A stretch of 50,316 nt of DNA from JBDNDK01 sp046719185 (GTDB lineage Bacteria; Armatimonadota; UBA5829): the NCBI GenBank assembly GCA_046719185.1, contig JBDNDK010000001.1:1-50316 (forward strand). Direction: 5' to 3'. The position numbers and the translations under genes are program-made. Position 1 is the stretch's first letter, and each line of letters starts with the position of its first letter. The notes beneath the pieces were generated by a model, which was given only the letters and a program-made list of their open reading frames with translations, was not told the DNA's origin and ran no database searches. Positions 18,025-27,167 of this stretch are shown in pieces.

Positions 18025-18984
18025 TTGAATTCAAGAGATAGAGTTTTAAGAGGAATAAATCATGAAAAATTAGACAGATTTCCTACTGATATATGGTGTA
18101 CAGGAGAAGTATTTAATAAATTAATTCAGAATTTTGGCTCAGCAGATGAAATTTATTCTGCTCTACATATTGATGGAATTGCTATGATGATTCCTGAATA
18201 TAAATATAGTAGTATATTCACTTGAAAACTTCAAAACTATAGGTGAAATTGATAAATACAATTGGCCTAATCCAGATTGGTTTGATTATAAAAAATTAAG
18301 AGATGATGTAATAAAAAATAGAGAAAAAAGAGTTGTTTGTGTTGGTTATATGGCACCATTTTTTCTTCATAACAAGCTTAGAGGATTAGAAAATTCTTTA
18401 ATGGATCCGTATGATGACCCAGAGTTTACACACTATCTTATGAATAGAATATCTGATTTTATGTATGAAAATCACAAAAGAATGTTTGAGGCTTGTGAGG
18501 GATTAATTGATCTTACACAAGTAACTGATGATTTTGGTAGTCAAACAGGTTCAATGATAAGCCTTGATACATTTAGAGAATTTTATAAACCATATTTTAA
18601 GAGTTTTAATGACCTAGCAAAGAGCTTTGGAATTAAAGTTTTTCATCATGATGATGGATCTATGAGACCATTGCTTCCAGATTTGGTTGAACTTGGTATT
18701 GATATATTAAACACAATACAGCATAATTGCCCCGGTATGGATATGAAAGAACTAAAATCATAGTTTGGAGAAAAATTTGTATCCATGGAGCAATAGAAAA
18801 CCAGCAAATACTGCCATTTGGATCTCCTGAGGATGTAAGAAAACAAGTAAGAGACTGCATAGATGCACTTGCAAGTGACGGCACAGGATATATACTAGCA
18901 CCTTGTCATAATATCCAACCAGTAACACCAATGGAAAATATTATTGCAATATATGATGAAGCTCATAATTATGGTAAGTTTTAA
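18025..18984 (+). pseudogene. Uroporphyrinogen decarboxylase-family (URO-D/MtaA-like) methyltransferase, disrupted
   Basis: Three pieces of one protein lie in different frames. Piece 1 starts at a TTG at 18025 with AAGAGGA upstream (NSRDRVLRGINHEKLDRFP...) and runs to about 18205. Piece 2 resumes in another frame near 18211 (VVYSLENFKTIGEIDKYNWP) and runs to a TAG at 18762 (GMDMKELKS-stop). Piece 3 continues in a third frame from about 18773 (KICIHGAIENQQILPFGSPE) to the true C-terminus at 18984. Between pieces 1 and 2, roughly 20-30 codons expected in this family seem to be missing. Between 2 and 3 there is an in-frame stop plus a one-base loss in an A-run (AAAAA at about 18770-18776). The family includes haem-pathway decarboxylases and corrinoid-dependent methyltransferases. 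Homologues near glycosidases are usually uncharacterised 'uroporphyrinogen decarboxylase family' proteins. Confidence 0.85.
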
Positions 18985-19004
18985 TATGTTTGAATTTTAT
19001 ATAT

Positions 19005-21764
19005 TTATCTCCAGCAGCTGAGTCTTTGAGGTTGTTGCTTTTGTGTTATAAATAGAGATTTGCTTCTGGCATGCAAAAGATGTTTTCTGCCTTCTCTTTG
19101 TCTTGTGTAGATTAGTTCACATGGTCCAATGTGTTTGTTCCATGCTTTGCAAAACATTTCTGCCTGGTTTTTCTTTTCTCCAACTAAAGAAGGCACAGGG
19201 AAATAGTCGTCATCTGATATCTTTTTACTTTTATCTTTTCTAACTAATAGATATCTTTGATTTGAGATTGGTTCGAATAATTCTTCAAGGCAATCTATAA
19301 AAAGTGATCTTTCATAGGATGTGCCTCCCAAAAGCTCACATCTTATATTGCCTTCATTTTCTTTTTCTGTTATTACTTTTATACTGTTATCTTTTTTGAT
19401 TAAATTGAGTTCTAATAATACATCTAACAAAGTATAGGCAATTTCTTTTAGGCTGGATTCAAGCTTTATATGTTTGTATGCTCTAATAGCTGGTTTTATC
19501 ATAAAGGGTGTAAAAACTATTGCTGGAGCAAATGAAATCAATGCCAAATTTAGGCTTGCTGTAGTTTCTAGAATACTCATCATTGAAACTCCAGAAAATA
19601 TAGCTCCACCAATCCCTGCAATTATCAATTGCTTTAATATTGGTTTGTATGCACCTTTGAAAGCAAAATTTCTAGGAAGATGTGTTTTTCTTACTAAAAT
19701 TCCTTCTATCATTTTGTGCTCAGTTCCAGATTTTAGCACATCCATCCATTTTGTATATAAACCTTTTCTATCAACTGATTTTTCAAACATTAAATTATTA
19801 ATTGTTTCTATTTCTTCATTCTTAAATGGAGGGTTTGATATATTCAGTCTTGCAAAGCCATTTTCTATTGAATCATTTTTAAATGATAATCCTACAAATG
19901 CATTAAATCTTCTGACTACTGATTCATAGTCATTGTAAAATGAAATACTTTTATTTTTATCAACACATATCAAATGCCAGACATTAGCAGTTTTCTGATG
20001 TTGACTTTGGCATATTCTAATTGCTCTGCCTCTCATTTGATTGGATAAAACAAAAGAACCAACATTACTTGCAAGAACTAAGCTATTAATACAAGGTGCA
20101 TCCCAACCTTCACCAAGTAAAGATTTTGTGCCTACTATTACATTTACATCACCAGATAAAAACAACTCAGTGATAATACAAACAAGTTTTTGTCTATTAG
20201 AATCATTTATGGATATTTCAGTATATCTTCCTTCATTATCCATATTTTGTATAACTGATTCATTAGATTTCAAATTGTATTTATTGCATATTTCTTTGTA
20301 CTTAGGAATTGCTGTTTGAGGAATTACAACCAAACTTCCTGTCAGTATTGCCAAATTGATATTACTTAAATCACACTCAGCTTCTGAGATACTTCCCAAA
20401 AGATTATATTCATTAATTTCTTTTCTTATCATATCAAAAATAGGTGCTACACCAAGTTTTTTTGGTGTGTTAGCATCATATTTTGTATTCATCTCAGCTT
20501 TTCTAATGTAATCTGTCAAAATTACCATTCTGATATCAGACCCAAGATGATTTAATTCACTTTTTAATATCCTAATTATGCTGTCAAACTTGCTTGCACT
20601 GCTGGTCATTATTTTTGATATGATTTTATTGTTTTTCAGCACTATCTGTTTTTGCTCAACAGCACCAATGCTTTTTAATTGTTCTTCAATAGCTTTAATT
20701 GTTTCTTTATACTCAGAGAAATTATCATAGTCTTTATATATGCAGTTTGATAACAGAATCTCAAGCCATTCCAAATCCAGTGGAGGTATATCTTTATTTT
20801 CAATTCCAAGTATATCTACAAGATGAATAGGCACATTTATATCACTTGCATTTATAAATATAATCATACTGCTGAAATATGCTGGGTTAGATAATATATC
20901 TTCTATATGGTTTTCAGCATCTTTTATCCATATGTGTTCAGATACCGCACTACAGAATGCTCTATTCCAAACAATAGAATCAAAGAAATCAGATACTCTA
21001 TCTCTAAACTCACTTAATATTATATTTTCTTCATCTGTAGGCATACTAAGACAGACATAATCCTGATGTGGGCATAAATTGCCTTCTTTTACCATCTCCG
21101 GAACACTCACTTCAATATCCACTGGTCCACATAGCTCTTTATATCTTTCCCATTCATTTTGGGATACATCATAGGGTGGGGTAGCTGTAAGTGCAATAAT
21201 AGTTGGGTTTCCAAGGTCTGTTCTTAATTGTTCTAGTGTTTGCCACCATGCAGATTTTAGGTGGTGTGCTTCATCTACAACTAAAACTTCAATTCCAATT
21301 TCTTTAAGTGCTTTACTTATATCAACAATTTCAGATGATTCACTCTTTTTATTACCATTTTCATTATCACTATATGTTTCTTCTTCAAGTTCATCATACA
21401 AGGTTTCATTATCAACTAGACCTTTATATGCAGAAAAAACAGCCTGATATGTGGATACTGTAAGCAATTTGGGATTTTTTATATCTGTGCTTACCCATTC
21501 TGGCAAATCATAACCATCAGGCAAAAAATGTTTTTGGAATCTATCTATCCATTGATGTTTTATTGTTAGGGTAGGACCGAGGATTAGTGCTGGTTTTCCT
21601 ATCATTCTCACTAGTTCAAGACCAAGTATTGTTTTACCTGAACCTGGAGCTGCAACTATATGGAATCTATTATCTGATATATGCTTATCAAACTCCAGTA
21701 ATACTTGCTGCTGATATGGTCTCCAAGAAAGATTAAATGACACATAATCTGGAAAAACACTCAA
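19005..21764 (-). CDS. Superfamily 2 DEAD/DEAH helicase with C-terminal membrane hairpin
   Basis: A 919-aa protein with a complete SF2 ATPase core. Walker A is AAPGSGKT (38-45), the Walker B/DEAH box is VVDEAHHLKSAWW (162-174), motif III is ALTATPP (191-197), motif V is LLGEGWDAP (near 550) and motif VI is QMRGRAIRI (near 577). The core resembles type III restriction/ResIII-like helicases. A region of about 45 hydrophobic residues (about 708-755, IIAGIGGAIFSGVSMM...) predicts two membrane helices near the C-terminus, which is unusual for this superfamily. A soluble tail of about 165 residues follows. No nuclease motif was seen. The start is a TTG at 21764 with GAGG seven bases before it. It is convergent with the URO-D pseudogene, with a 20-bp gap. 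Role unknown; defence or nucleic-acid surveillance is possible. Confidence 0.8.
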   Translation of the reverse strand: MSVFPDYVSFNLSWRPYQQQVLLEFDKHISDNRFHIVAAPGSGKTILGLELVRMIGKPALILGPTLTIKHQWIDRFQKHFLPDGYDLPEWVSTDIKNPKLLTVSTYQAVFSAYKGLVDNETLYDELEEETYSDNENGNKKSESSEIVDISKALKEIGIEVLVVDEAHHLKSAWWQTLEQLRTDLGNPTIIALTATPPYDVSQNEWERYKELCGPVDIEVSVPEMVKEGNLCPHQDYVCLSMPTDEENIILSEFRDRVSDFFDSIVWNRAFCSAVSEHIWIKDAENHIEDILSNPAYFSSMIIFINASDINVPIHLVDILGIENKDIPPLDLEWLEILLSNCIYKDYDNFSEYKETIKAIEEQLKSIGAVEQKQIVLKNNKIISKIMTSSASKFDSIIRILKSELNHLGSDIRMVILTDYIRKAEMNTKYDANTPKKLGVAPIFDMIRKEINEYNLLGSISEAECDLSNINLAILTGSLVVIPQTAIPKYKEICNKYNLKSNESVIQNMDNEGRYTEISINDSNRQKLVCIITELFLSGDVNVIVGTKSLLGEGWDAPCINSLVLASNVGSFVLSNQMRGRAIRICQSQHQKTANVWHLICVDKNKSISFYNDYESVVRRFNAFVGLSFKNDSIENGFARLNISNPPFKNEEIETINNLMFEKSVDRKGLYTKWMDVLKSGTEHKMIEGILVRKTHLPRNFAFKGAYKPILKQLIIAGIGGAIFSGVSMMSILETTASLNLALISFAPAIVFTPFMIKPAIRAYKHIKLESSLKEIAYTLLDVLLELNLIKKDNSIKVITEKENEGNIRCELLGGTSYERSLFIDCLEELFEPISNQRYLLVRKDKSKKISDDDYFPVPSLVGEKKNQAEMFCKAWNKHIGPCELIYTRQREGRKHLLHARSKSLFITQKQQPQRLSCWR

Positions 21765-21851
21765 AACAAATCCTCAATATAATGGCAAAATAAGATTCAA
21801 GACACAGATAAAAAGTATATCTATGTCTTGATATTTATTCCATATTTAATG

Positions 21852-22260
21852 CTATTTAGGTTGTTCTACATATTCAACAAGTCTTATCCAAAATCCTGTA
21901 TCTGGTTATCAGCATTAAACACATACTTTAAATCTAAGCTTTCTTTTCAAAATTATAGTTCATATAAATTATATGGTTTGGTGATAATATTTGTTCTCTT
22001 GTTTCACCAATACTTTGCAGATCACCTGTTTTTGCAGTAGTCATTTTCCAAACAGTTTCTAGTTGAACAGGATTTACAGCTGCCTTCATTTGATCATCAA
22101 AATTAGCTGTTACTCCTTTGAAACCTTCATTTTTGAGCTTTTCTGTGGTTTCAAGAGTAATCTTTGTTTTTACATCTGCTGATTCTTTGCTGAATTTACT
22201 GCATCTTAAAACACCAAATATTATAAAAACATACAAAACAAATAGCAAATTTCTTTTCAT
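21852..22260 (-). pseudogene. DUF3887-like secreted/lipoprotein-type small protein, two frameshifts
   Basis: An ATG at 22260, with AGGA five bases upstream, opens a hydrophobic leader (LLFVLYVFIIFGVLRC) that could be a signal peptide. The Cys lacks a good lipobox because Arg precedes it. The rest resembles a DUF3887 domain as I recall it (LKNEGFKGVTANFDDQMKAAVNPVQLETVWKM in two parts). The frame stops after NYNFEKKA at 21934. If one T is restored in GCT-TAGATTTA, it continues as LDLKYVFNADNQIQDFG. Restoring a second T in GGATAAGA continues it as LRLVEYVEQPK to a stop at 21852. Two one-base losses therefore explain the whole C-terminus, giving about 140 residues. They could be real mutations or sequencing errors. 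Confidence 0.7.
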
Positions 22261-22263
22261 CAT

Positions 22264-22749
22264 ATTCCTACATTAGTTAATTGTTTTATCTGGATCAGAT
22301 TTTCAAATTAAATACGAATACAAAACAAGTATTAGGGTGATTATCAAAACACTTATAATTAAAAATTTGGAAGAGAAAAGCATTTGATATTCCCAATTCA
22401 TTTCAACACATAAAAAAAGCCTTTCTGAATTAAAAGATATGTATCAAAGAGGCAGGCTTTGCAGATACTACATTCGATCTTTCATCAGAAACGCAAAAAA
22501 TGGTGAAGTATTAAAAGGAATATCTTGGCTCAATTGTGCATTTTTATTATCATTTTCAGGTATGTTCTCATCAAACTTCTGGAAAGCATTAAGAGATTAG
22601 ATAACTAATCTAAAACAACCCCACAAATTATTATTTGATTATTTATATCAATAAATATCCAAAATAGGATTGTATTTACTGGAAGAATTTCCTGTTTTTG
22701 TTTATCATATACTATATTTTAAGATTATTTTTATCAATTGGAGATTAAT
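22264..22749. other. Intergenic region without a recognised gene
   Basis: About 490 bp between two divergent genes. It holds a 53-codon (+) frame (22439-22600, MYQRGRLCRYYIRSF...) that has no good Shine-Dalgarno and resembles nothing I know. It also holds a small inverted repeat AGATTAG-ATAA-CTAATCT at 22594-22611. It could contain gene debris, in keeping with the pseudogenes on both sides. Confidence 0.4.
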
Positions 22750-24294
22750 ATGATATTTCTTGGTGTAGATGTTGGTTCTGTCAGTGTGAAGTCTGTTTTG
22801 ATATCAGAAGATGGGACAATACTAAATCACCAATATATAAGGCATCATGGTCAGCCTCTGCAAATTGCAAAAAAACTTCTAGAATCTGAATTATCCAAAA
22901 ACAAAGAAATTGCAGGAATTGGTTTCACTGGTTCTGGTGGCAGAAGGATAGCTGATGCATTAGGAATGCCTTTTGAAAATGAAATCATTTGTCATTCACG
23001 ATCAGCTTCAAAACTCACACCAGAAGCAAAATGTATGATACTAGTTGGTGGAGAAGATTCATATTTTGTTCTAATGAATGAAAAAGAATCAGATGAATCA
23101 GTGGGTATAAAAGATTTTGCAATGAATGGTATTTGTGCAGCTGGTTGTGGCAGCTTTTTGGATCAGCAAGCATCAAGATTAGGCATTGATATAGAAGGTG
23201 AGTTTGGGAAACTTGCTGTTGAATCAACAAGACCATCAAGAGTTGCGGGTAGATGCAGTGTTTTTGCAAAAACTGATATGATACACCTTCAACAAAAAGC
23301 AACACCTGTTCAGGATATTGTTGCTGGTCTTTGTTTTGCATTTGCCAGAAACTATGTAGCTGTTCTAGCAAGAGGAAAAGATTTTACTCCTCCAATTGTC
23401 TTTCATGGTGGTGTCTCAAAAAATGATGGCATGGTCAGAGCATTCAAAGAAATATTAGAACTTGAAGACAACCAATTGATAATTCATGAATATTCCGCAG
23501 TAGCTGGAGCCTATGGTTCTGCATTACTTGCAAAAAACACTTATAACCCTGAGAAAAAAATTAATCTTGAAGGATTAGATCATATAAAGAATCTATCCTC
23601 TGAATCTGATAATCCTCTTCCTCCACTACCTCAACCTTCACCTGCTCCTGGAAGCAGAGTTTATGATGTAGAAACTGATAAAGTGGAAGCATATTTGGGT
23701 GTAGATATAGGCTCAATCAGCACAAATGTTGTCGTTATGGATTCTCAAAGAAGAGTATTACATAAGAGCTATCTAATGACTGCTGGCAGACCAATAGAGG
23801 CTGTAAGAAAAGGACTAGCAGAAGCATCTGAAAAACTTGCTGATAAAGTTGAAATCAGAGGAGTATGCACCACTGGCTCAGGCAGATATTTGATTGGTGA
23901 TTTTTTAGGTGCTGATGTTGTGAAAAATGAAATTACAGCACAAGCTAGAGCTGCTGTTGAGATTGATCCCAATGTTGATACTATATTTGAAATTGGTGGG
24001 CAGGATTCAAAATATATTAGCCTTGAAAATGGGGCTATTATTGATTTTGAAATGAACAAAGTATGTGCAGCTGGCACTGGTAGCTTTTTGGAAGAACAAG
24101 CAGAAAAGCTTGGAGTAAGCATAAAAGGTGAGTTTGCTCAATTGGCATTAGAAGCTCAAAACCCTGTAAGGCTTGGTGAGAGATGTACAGTATTTATGGA
24201 AAGTGATTTAGTTGGACATCAGGGCAGGGGAGCATCAACTCCTGATTTAGCTGCTGGTCTTGCATATTCAACAGTATATAACTATCATATATAA
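22750..24294 (+). CDS. BadF/HgdC-type CoA-dehydratase activase, two activase domains; 5' part of a split gene
   Basis: ATP-dependent activators of this family pass electrons from a [4Fe-4S] cluster to 2-hydroxyacyl-CoA dehydratases. Two ASKHA-fold domains are present. The first (about 1-270) has FLGVDVGSVSVKSV, GFTGSGGRR and GICAAGCGSFLDQQ. The second (from about 315) has LGVDIGSISTNVVV, TTGSGRYLIGDFLG, FEIGGQDSKYI, KVCAAGTGSFLEEQ and GERCTVFMESD. The ATG at 22750 is used because GGAG lies seven bases upstream; a TTG at 22738 overlaps it. The frame stops at 24294 after STVYNYHI, before the last part of the second ASKHA domain, whose continuation (FFQGGTAFNRAV) appears at about 24437. In related large proteins the activase domains and the dehydratase-like region form one chain of about 1400 residues, so this is probably an interrupted gene. 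Confidence 0.82.
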   Translation: MIFLGVDVGSVSVKSVLISEDGTILNHQYIRHHGQPLQIAKKLLESELSKNKEIAGIGFTGSGGRRIADALGMPFENEIICHSRSASKLTPEAKCMILVGGEDSYFVLMNEKESDESVGIKDFAMNGICAAGCGSFLDQQASRLGIDIEGEFGKLAVESTRPSRVAGRCSVFAKTDMIHLQQKATPVQDIVAGLCFAFARNYVAVLARGKDFTPPIVFHGGVSKNDGMVRAFKEILELEDNQLIIHEYSAVAGAYGSALLAKNTYNPEKKINLEGLDHIKNLSSESDNPLPPLPQPSPAPGSRVYDVETDKVEAYLGVDIGSISTNVVVMDSQRRVLHKSYLMTAGRPIEAVRKGLAEASEKLADKVEIRGVCTTGSGRYLIGDFLGADVVKNEITAQARAAVEIDPNVDTIFEIGGQDSKYISLENGAIIDFEMNKVCAAGTGSFLEEQAEKLGVSIKGEFAQLALEAQNPVRLGERCTVFMESDLVGHQGRGASTPDLAAGLAYSTVYNYHI

Positions 24295-24429
24295 AAGAAG
24301 GATTAACATAAAGAACTTTGCCCTTATTGTCGCAAATAATTACCGGGTTTTTTATTGCATCAAGATAGTTGTACTTTTCAAACATTGTAGTATTATAAAC
24401 ATCATTATCTGTTAAAATAGTATCTCTTA
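24291..24429. other. Foreign 139-bp insert carrying an antisense PAS-domain fragment
   Basis: The segment sits between two CATAT pentamers (24286-24290 and 24430-24434) in the middle of the activase/dehydratase gene. Removing the insert with one CATAT joins TVYNYH to IFFQGGTAFNR in frame. On the (-) strand the insert reads VRDTILTDND...TMFEKYNYL and then DAIKNPVIICDNKGKVLYVN, which is the start of a PAS sensor domain. It has no start codon context, promoter or end of its own and looks like a scrap of a signalling gene. Confidence 0.6.
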
Positions 24430-24468
24430 CATATCTTCTTCCAAGGTGGAACAGCATTCAATAGAGCA

Positions 24469-27015
24469 GTGGTTGCAGCATTTCAGGCAGTTACTGGTAA
24501 GCATATCACTGTTCCAGAGCACCATGAAGTAACCGGTGCAATTGGCTGCTGTTTGATTGCAATGGAAAATGCTGTAGATGGAGTTCCAAGCAAATTCAAA
24601 GGCTGGCAGTTATCTAAAACTGAATACTTACAAACCTCATTTGAATGCAAAAGCTGTGCTAATGCTTGTGAAATAAACAAAGTTCAAATAGATGGTGGAG
24701 AAACTTTAGTTTATGGTGGTAGATGTGAGAAATTTGAAAAGAAGAAATCTGCCTCCACAAACTTGCCAGATCTCTTTGCAGAAAGAGAATCTTTAATGCT
24801 TTCTGGTTATGAAGAAGGAAAACAAATAGAAGGCAAACCTTATATTGGCATTCCAAGAGCTTTGCATTTTATGGATTTTGCTCCATATTGGATTAGCTTC
24901 TTTAAGAGTTTAGATATTCCTATAAAATTTTCTAGTCCTACTAACAAGAAAATAATAAATGATGGATTAGAGGCTGTATTAGCTGAGTTTTGTTTCCCTG
25001 TGAAAGTTGCTCATGGTCATGTTATGGAGCTTATGGAAGAAAATGTAACTCATCTATTCTTGCCATGCATAATTCAGCTTCCAAAGCTTAATGATGGTTT
25101 TGACGAGAGTGTGCAGTGTCCTTATGTTTCCACTCTCCCATACTCTATTCAGGCTGCACTTGATCCTGAAAAGCAAGGTATCAATATTTTAGCACCTGCT
25201 ATTGATTTGTCTGATGATTCTGGTAGAGCTGTTAAAAAAATGTATGAGTATATGAAAGAGCTTGGAGTAAGCAAAAATCAAATTGCAGAAGCAATGAAAG
25301 CTGGAAGAAAAGCTCAGAGTGAATTCTCAGAGAGGCTTATTGCTAGAGGCAAGGAAATATTAAAGAGTCTAGATGAAAATAAACCTGCAGTTGTGATAAT
25401 AAGCAGAGGATATAATGGCTGTGATAATGGTATTAATTTAGAGCTTCCAGAAAGATTTAAGGAACTTGATACACTTGCAATACCACTGGATATGATGCCT
25501 TTTGATGAGTATGATATATCAGATGAATATAAAATGATGTCTTGGAGATCTGGTCAGAAGATATTAACCTCAGCTGAAATAATAAGAAAAGATGATAGAT
25601 TGCATGGAGTATATGTAACAAACTTTGGGTGTGGTCCTGATTCATTTCTATTAAAGTTTTTCAGAGACAAACTAGGTGGCAAGAGCTTCCTGCAGATAGA
25701 AATTGATGAACATTCAAGTGATGTTGGAGCATTAACAAGATGTGAGGCATTCTTGGATAGTTTCAAAAAATCTAAAAAGCCAAGTGAAGCTAAAAAGAAA
25801 ATATCTAATCCTGTTTTTGATGATGATAGAACTTTATATATACCTAATATGAATAATGCAGCAGATATAGTTGCAGCTGCATTTAGGTCTGTAGGCATTT
25901 CTGCTCAACCTTTACCTGAAACAGATAAAGAATCAGTGGCAATTGGTAAGAAATACTGTACAGGTAAGGAATGTTTCCCTTGTATAGTAACAACTGGAGA
26001 TATTGTTAAATTCATATCAAGAGATGATATTGATACAAGTAAAGCTGCATTCTTTATGCCTAGCATATCAGGCTCTGGAGGTTGCAGGTTTGGCTGTTAT
26101 AACATACTTCATAGGATTGTGCTTGATGATTTAGGATATAATGATATACCAGTTTTTTCACCAAATCAGAGCAAAGGTTTTTATGAAAGCTTGGGAGCTA
26201 AAGCTGGAAAGGACTTTGTGAGAAAAGCTTGGCAGGGTCTTATTGCTAGTGAATTACTAGAAAAGGCACTTTATACTGTAAGACCGATGGAAGCAGTTGA
26301 TGGTTCAGCTTATGCAGCATACAGAAAATCTCTTGATCTTGTGATTCAAACAGTTGAAAAAAATGGCGATTTAGTATCCGCGATGAAAAAAAGCAGAGAA
26401 TATTTTGAGGCTGTGCAGACAAATTCTGATGGTCACATGTGGATTGGCATTGTTGGAGAGGTATTTGTAAGATCACATGATTTCAGTAATTCTAATCTCA
26501 TAGAATTAATTGAAGAAAGCGGTGGAAAGGCTTGGCTTTCACCTCTTAGTGAATGGCTGTATTATGTAAACCTTGGTCAGAAAACAACTGCAAAAAATGA
26601 AGGCAGATGGCTTGAGTATATAAATGTCAGCCTTATTGATAAAGTGATGAAAGATGATGAAAAGAAACTTGTTAAAGTTTGGGAAGGCTTTATTCCTCAT
26701 GCTCATGAATTAACTCCAGAGGAATTAGTAGAGCTTGGAAAAGAATATATTGATCCTGAGTTCTTTGGAGAACCTATACTTAGTCTTGGTAAATCTGAGT
26801 ATCTTAGAGAAAAAGGACTTGCTGGCATAATAAATGTAATGCCTTTCACTTGTATGCTTGGTACAATCACAAATGGCTTGCTTAAGAACTTCCAACCGAA
26901 AAATGATGGTATGCCTGTATTAAACCTAGCTTTTGATGGTCAGGAAGTTGGTGACTTGCCATTAAGATTAGAAGCATTCATGGAACAATGCAAAGCATTT
27001 AAAAATAAAAACTAA
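24469..27015 (+). CDS. 2-hydroxyacyl-CoA dehydratase-like (DUF2229/HgdB) protein; 3' part of the split activase gene
   Basis: An 848-aa open frame starting at a GTG inside VVAAFQAVTGKHITVPEHHE, the end of the ASKHA domain. No Shine-Dalgarno fits, and coding similarity extends upstream to about 24437, so this is the remainder of a longer protein. After the ASKHA end comes a cysteine-rich linker (ECKSCANACEIN, GGRCEKF). Next is a DUF2229 region (IGIPRALHFMDFAPYW, EFCFPVKVAHGHVMEL, FLPCIIQLP), then a second dehydratase-like unit (KYCTGKECFPCIVTTGDIV, SGSGGCRFGCYN, MPFTCMLGTITNGLLK). Its cysteines probably bind Fe-S clusters. The substrate is unknown; many such giant proteins are uncharacterised. 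Whether the protein is still made is doubtful because of the upstream disruption. Confidence 0.8.
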   Translation: MVAAFQAVTGKHITVPEHHEVTGAIGCCLIAMENAVDGVPSKFKGWQLSKTEYLQTSFECKSCANACEINKVQIDGGETLVYGGRCEKFEKKKSASTNLPDLFAERESLMLSGYEEGKQIEGKPYIGIPRALHFMDFAPYWISFFKSLDIPIKFSSPTNKKIINDGLEAVLAEFCFPVKVAHGHVMELMEENVTHLFLPCIIQLPKLNDGFDESVQCPYVSTLPYSIQAALDPEKQGINILAPAIDLSDDSGRAVKKMYEYMKELGVSKNQIAEAMKAGRKAQSEFSERLIARGKEILKSLDENKPAVVIISRGYNGCDNGINLELPERFKELDTLAIPLDMMPFDEYDISDEYKMMSWRSGQKILTSAEIIRKDDRLHGVYVTNFGCGPDSFLLKFFRDKLGGKSFLQIEIDEHSSDVGALTRCEAFLDSFKKSKKPSEAKKKISNPVFDDDRTLYIPNMNNAADIVAAAFRSVGISAQPLPETDKESVAIGKKYCTGKECFPCIVTTGDIVKFISRDDIDTSKAAFFMPSISGSGGCRFGCYNILHRIVLDDLGYNDIPVFSPNQSKGFYESLGAKAGKDFVRKAWQGLIASELLEKALYTVRPMEAVDGSAYAAYRKSLDLVIQTVEKNGDLVSAMKKSREYFEAVQTNSDGHMWIGIVGEVFVRSHDFSNSNLIELIEESGGKAWLSPLSEWLYYVNLGQKTTAKNEGRWLEYINVSLIDKVMKDDEKKLVKVWEGFIPHAHELTPEELVELGKEYIDPEFFGEPILSLGKSEYLREKGLAGIINVMPFTCMLGTITNGLLKNFQPKNDGMPVLNLAFDGQEVGDLPLRLEAFMEQCKAFKNKN

Positions 27016-27167
27016 TAGTCTATTGCTTTATTATAATAAATTATAATAAATATATTTTTTGATTTCCGATAAAAGGTCTTTTTGTTGGTATGGACTGTAT
27101 GCGATTTGTGGTGTTTGCGGTGTTTCAGGAGTTTGTTTCCGAAATATTGTTTTTTTACAAATAGATA

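Noticed and set aside
22426..22475. AAAGCCT ... AGGCTTT as a terminator
   Set aside because: The arms are only 7 bp and tens of bases apart with no T-run in the right place.
22439..22600. 53-codon (+) frame as a small gene
   Set aside because: No Shine-Dalgarno, no recognisable family and an odd composition; kept only as a remark in the intergenic entry.
24286..24434. CATAT repeats as target-site duplication of an insertion sequence
   Set aside because: The insert has no terminal inverted repeats and no transposase, and AT-rich pentamers recur easily by chance. Reported as a direct repeat only.
24194..24457. 87-codon (-) frame containing the PAS-like sequence, considered as a real gene
   Set aside because: Its ends are merely antisense to the activase coding sequence; only the central 45 or so residues are PAS-like, so it is a fragment, not a gene.
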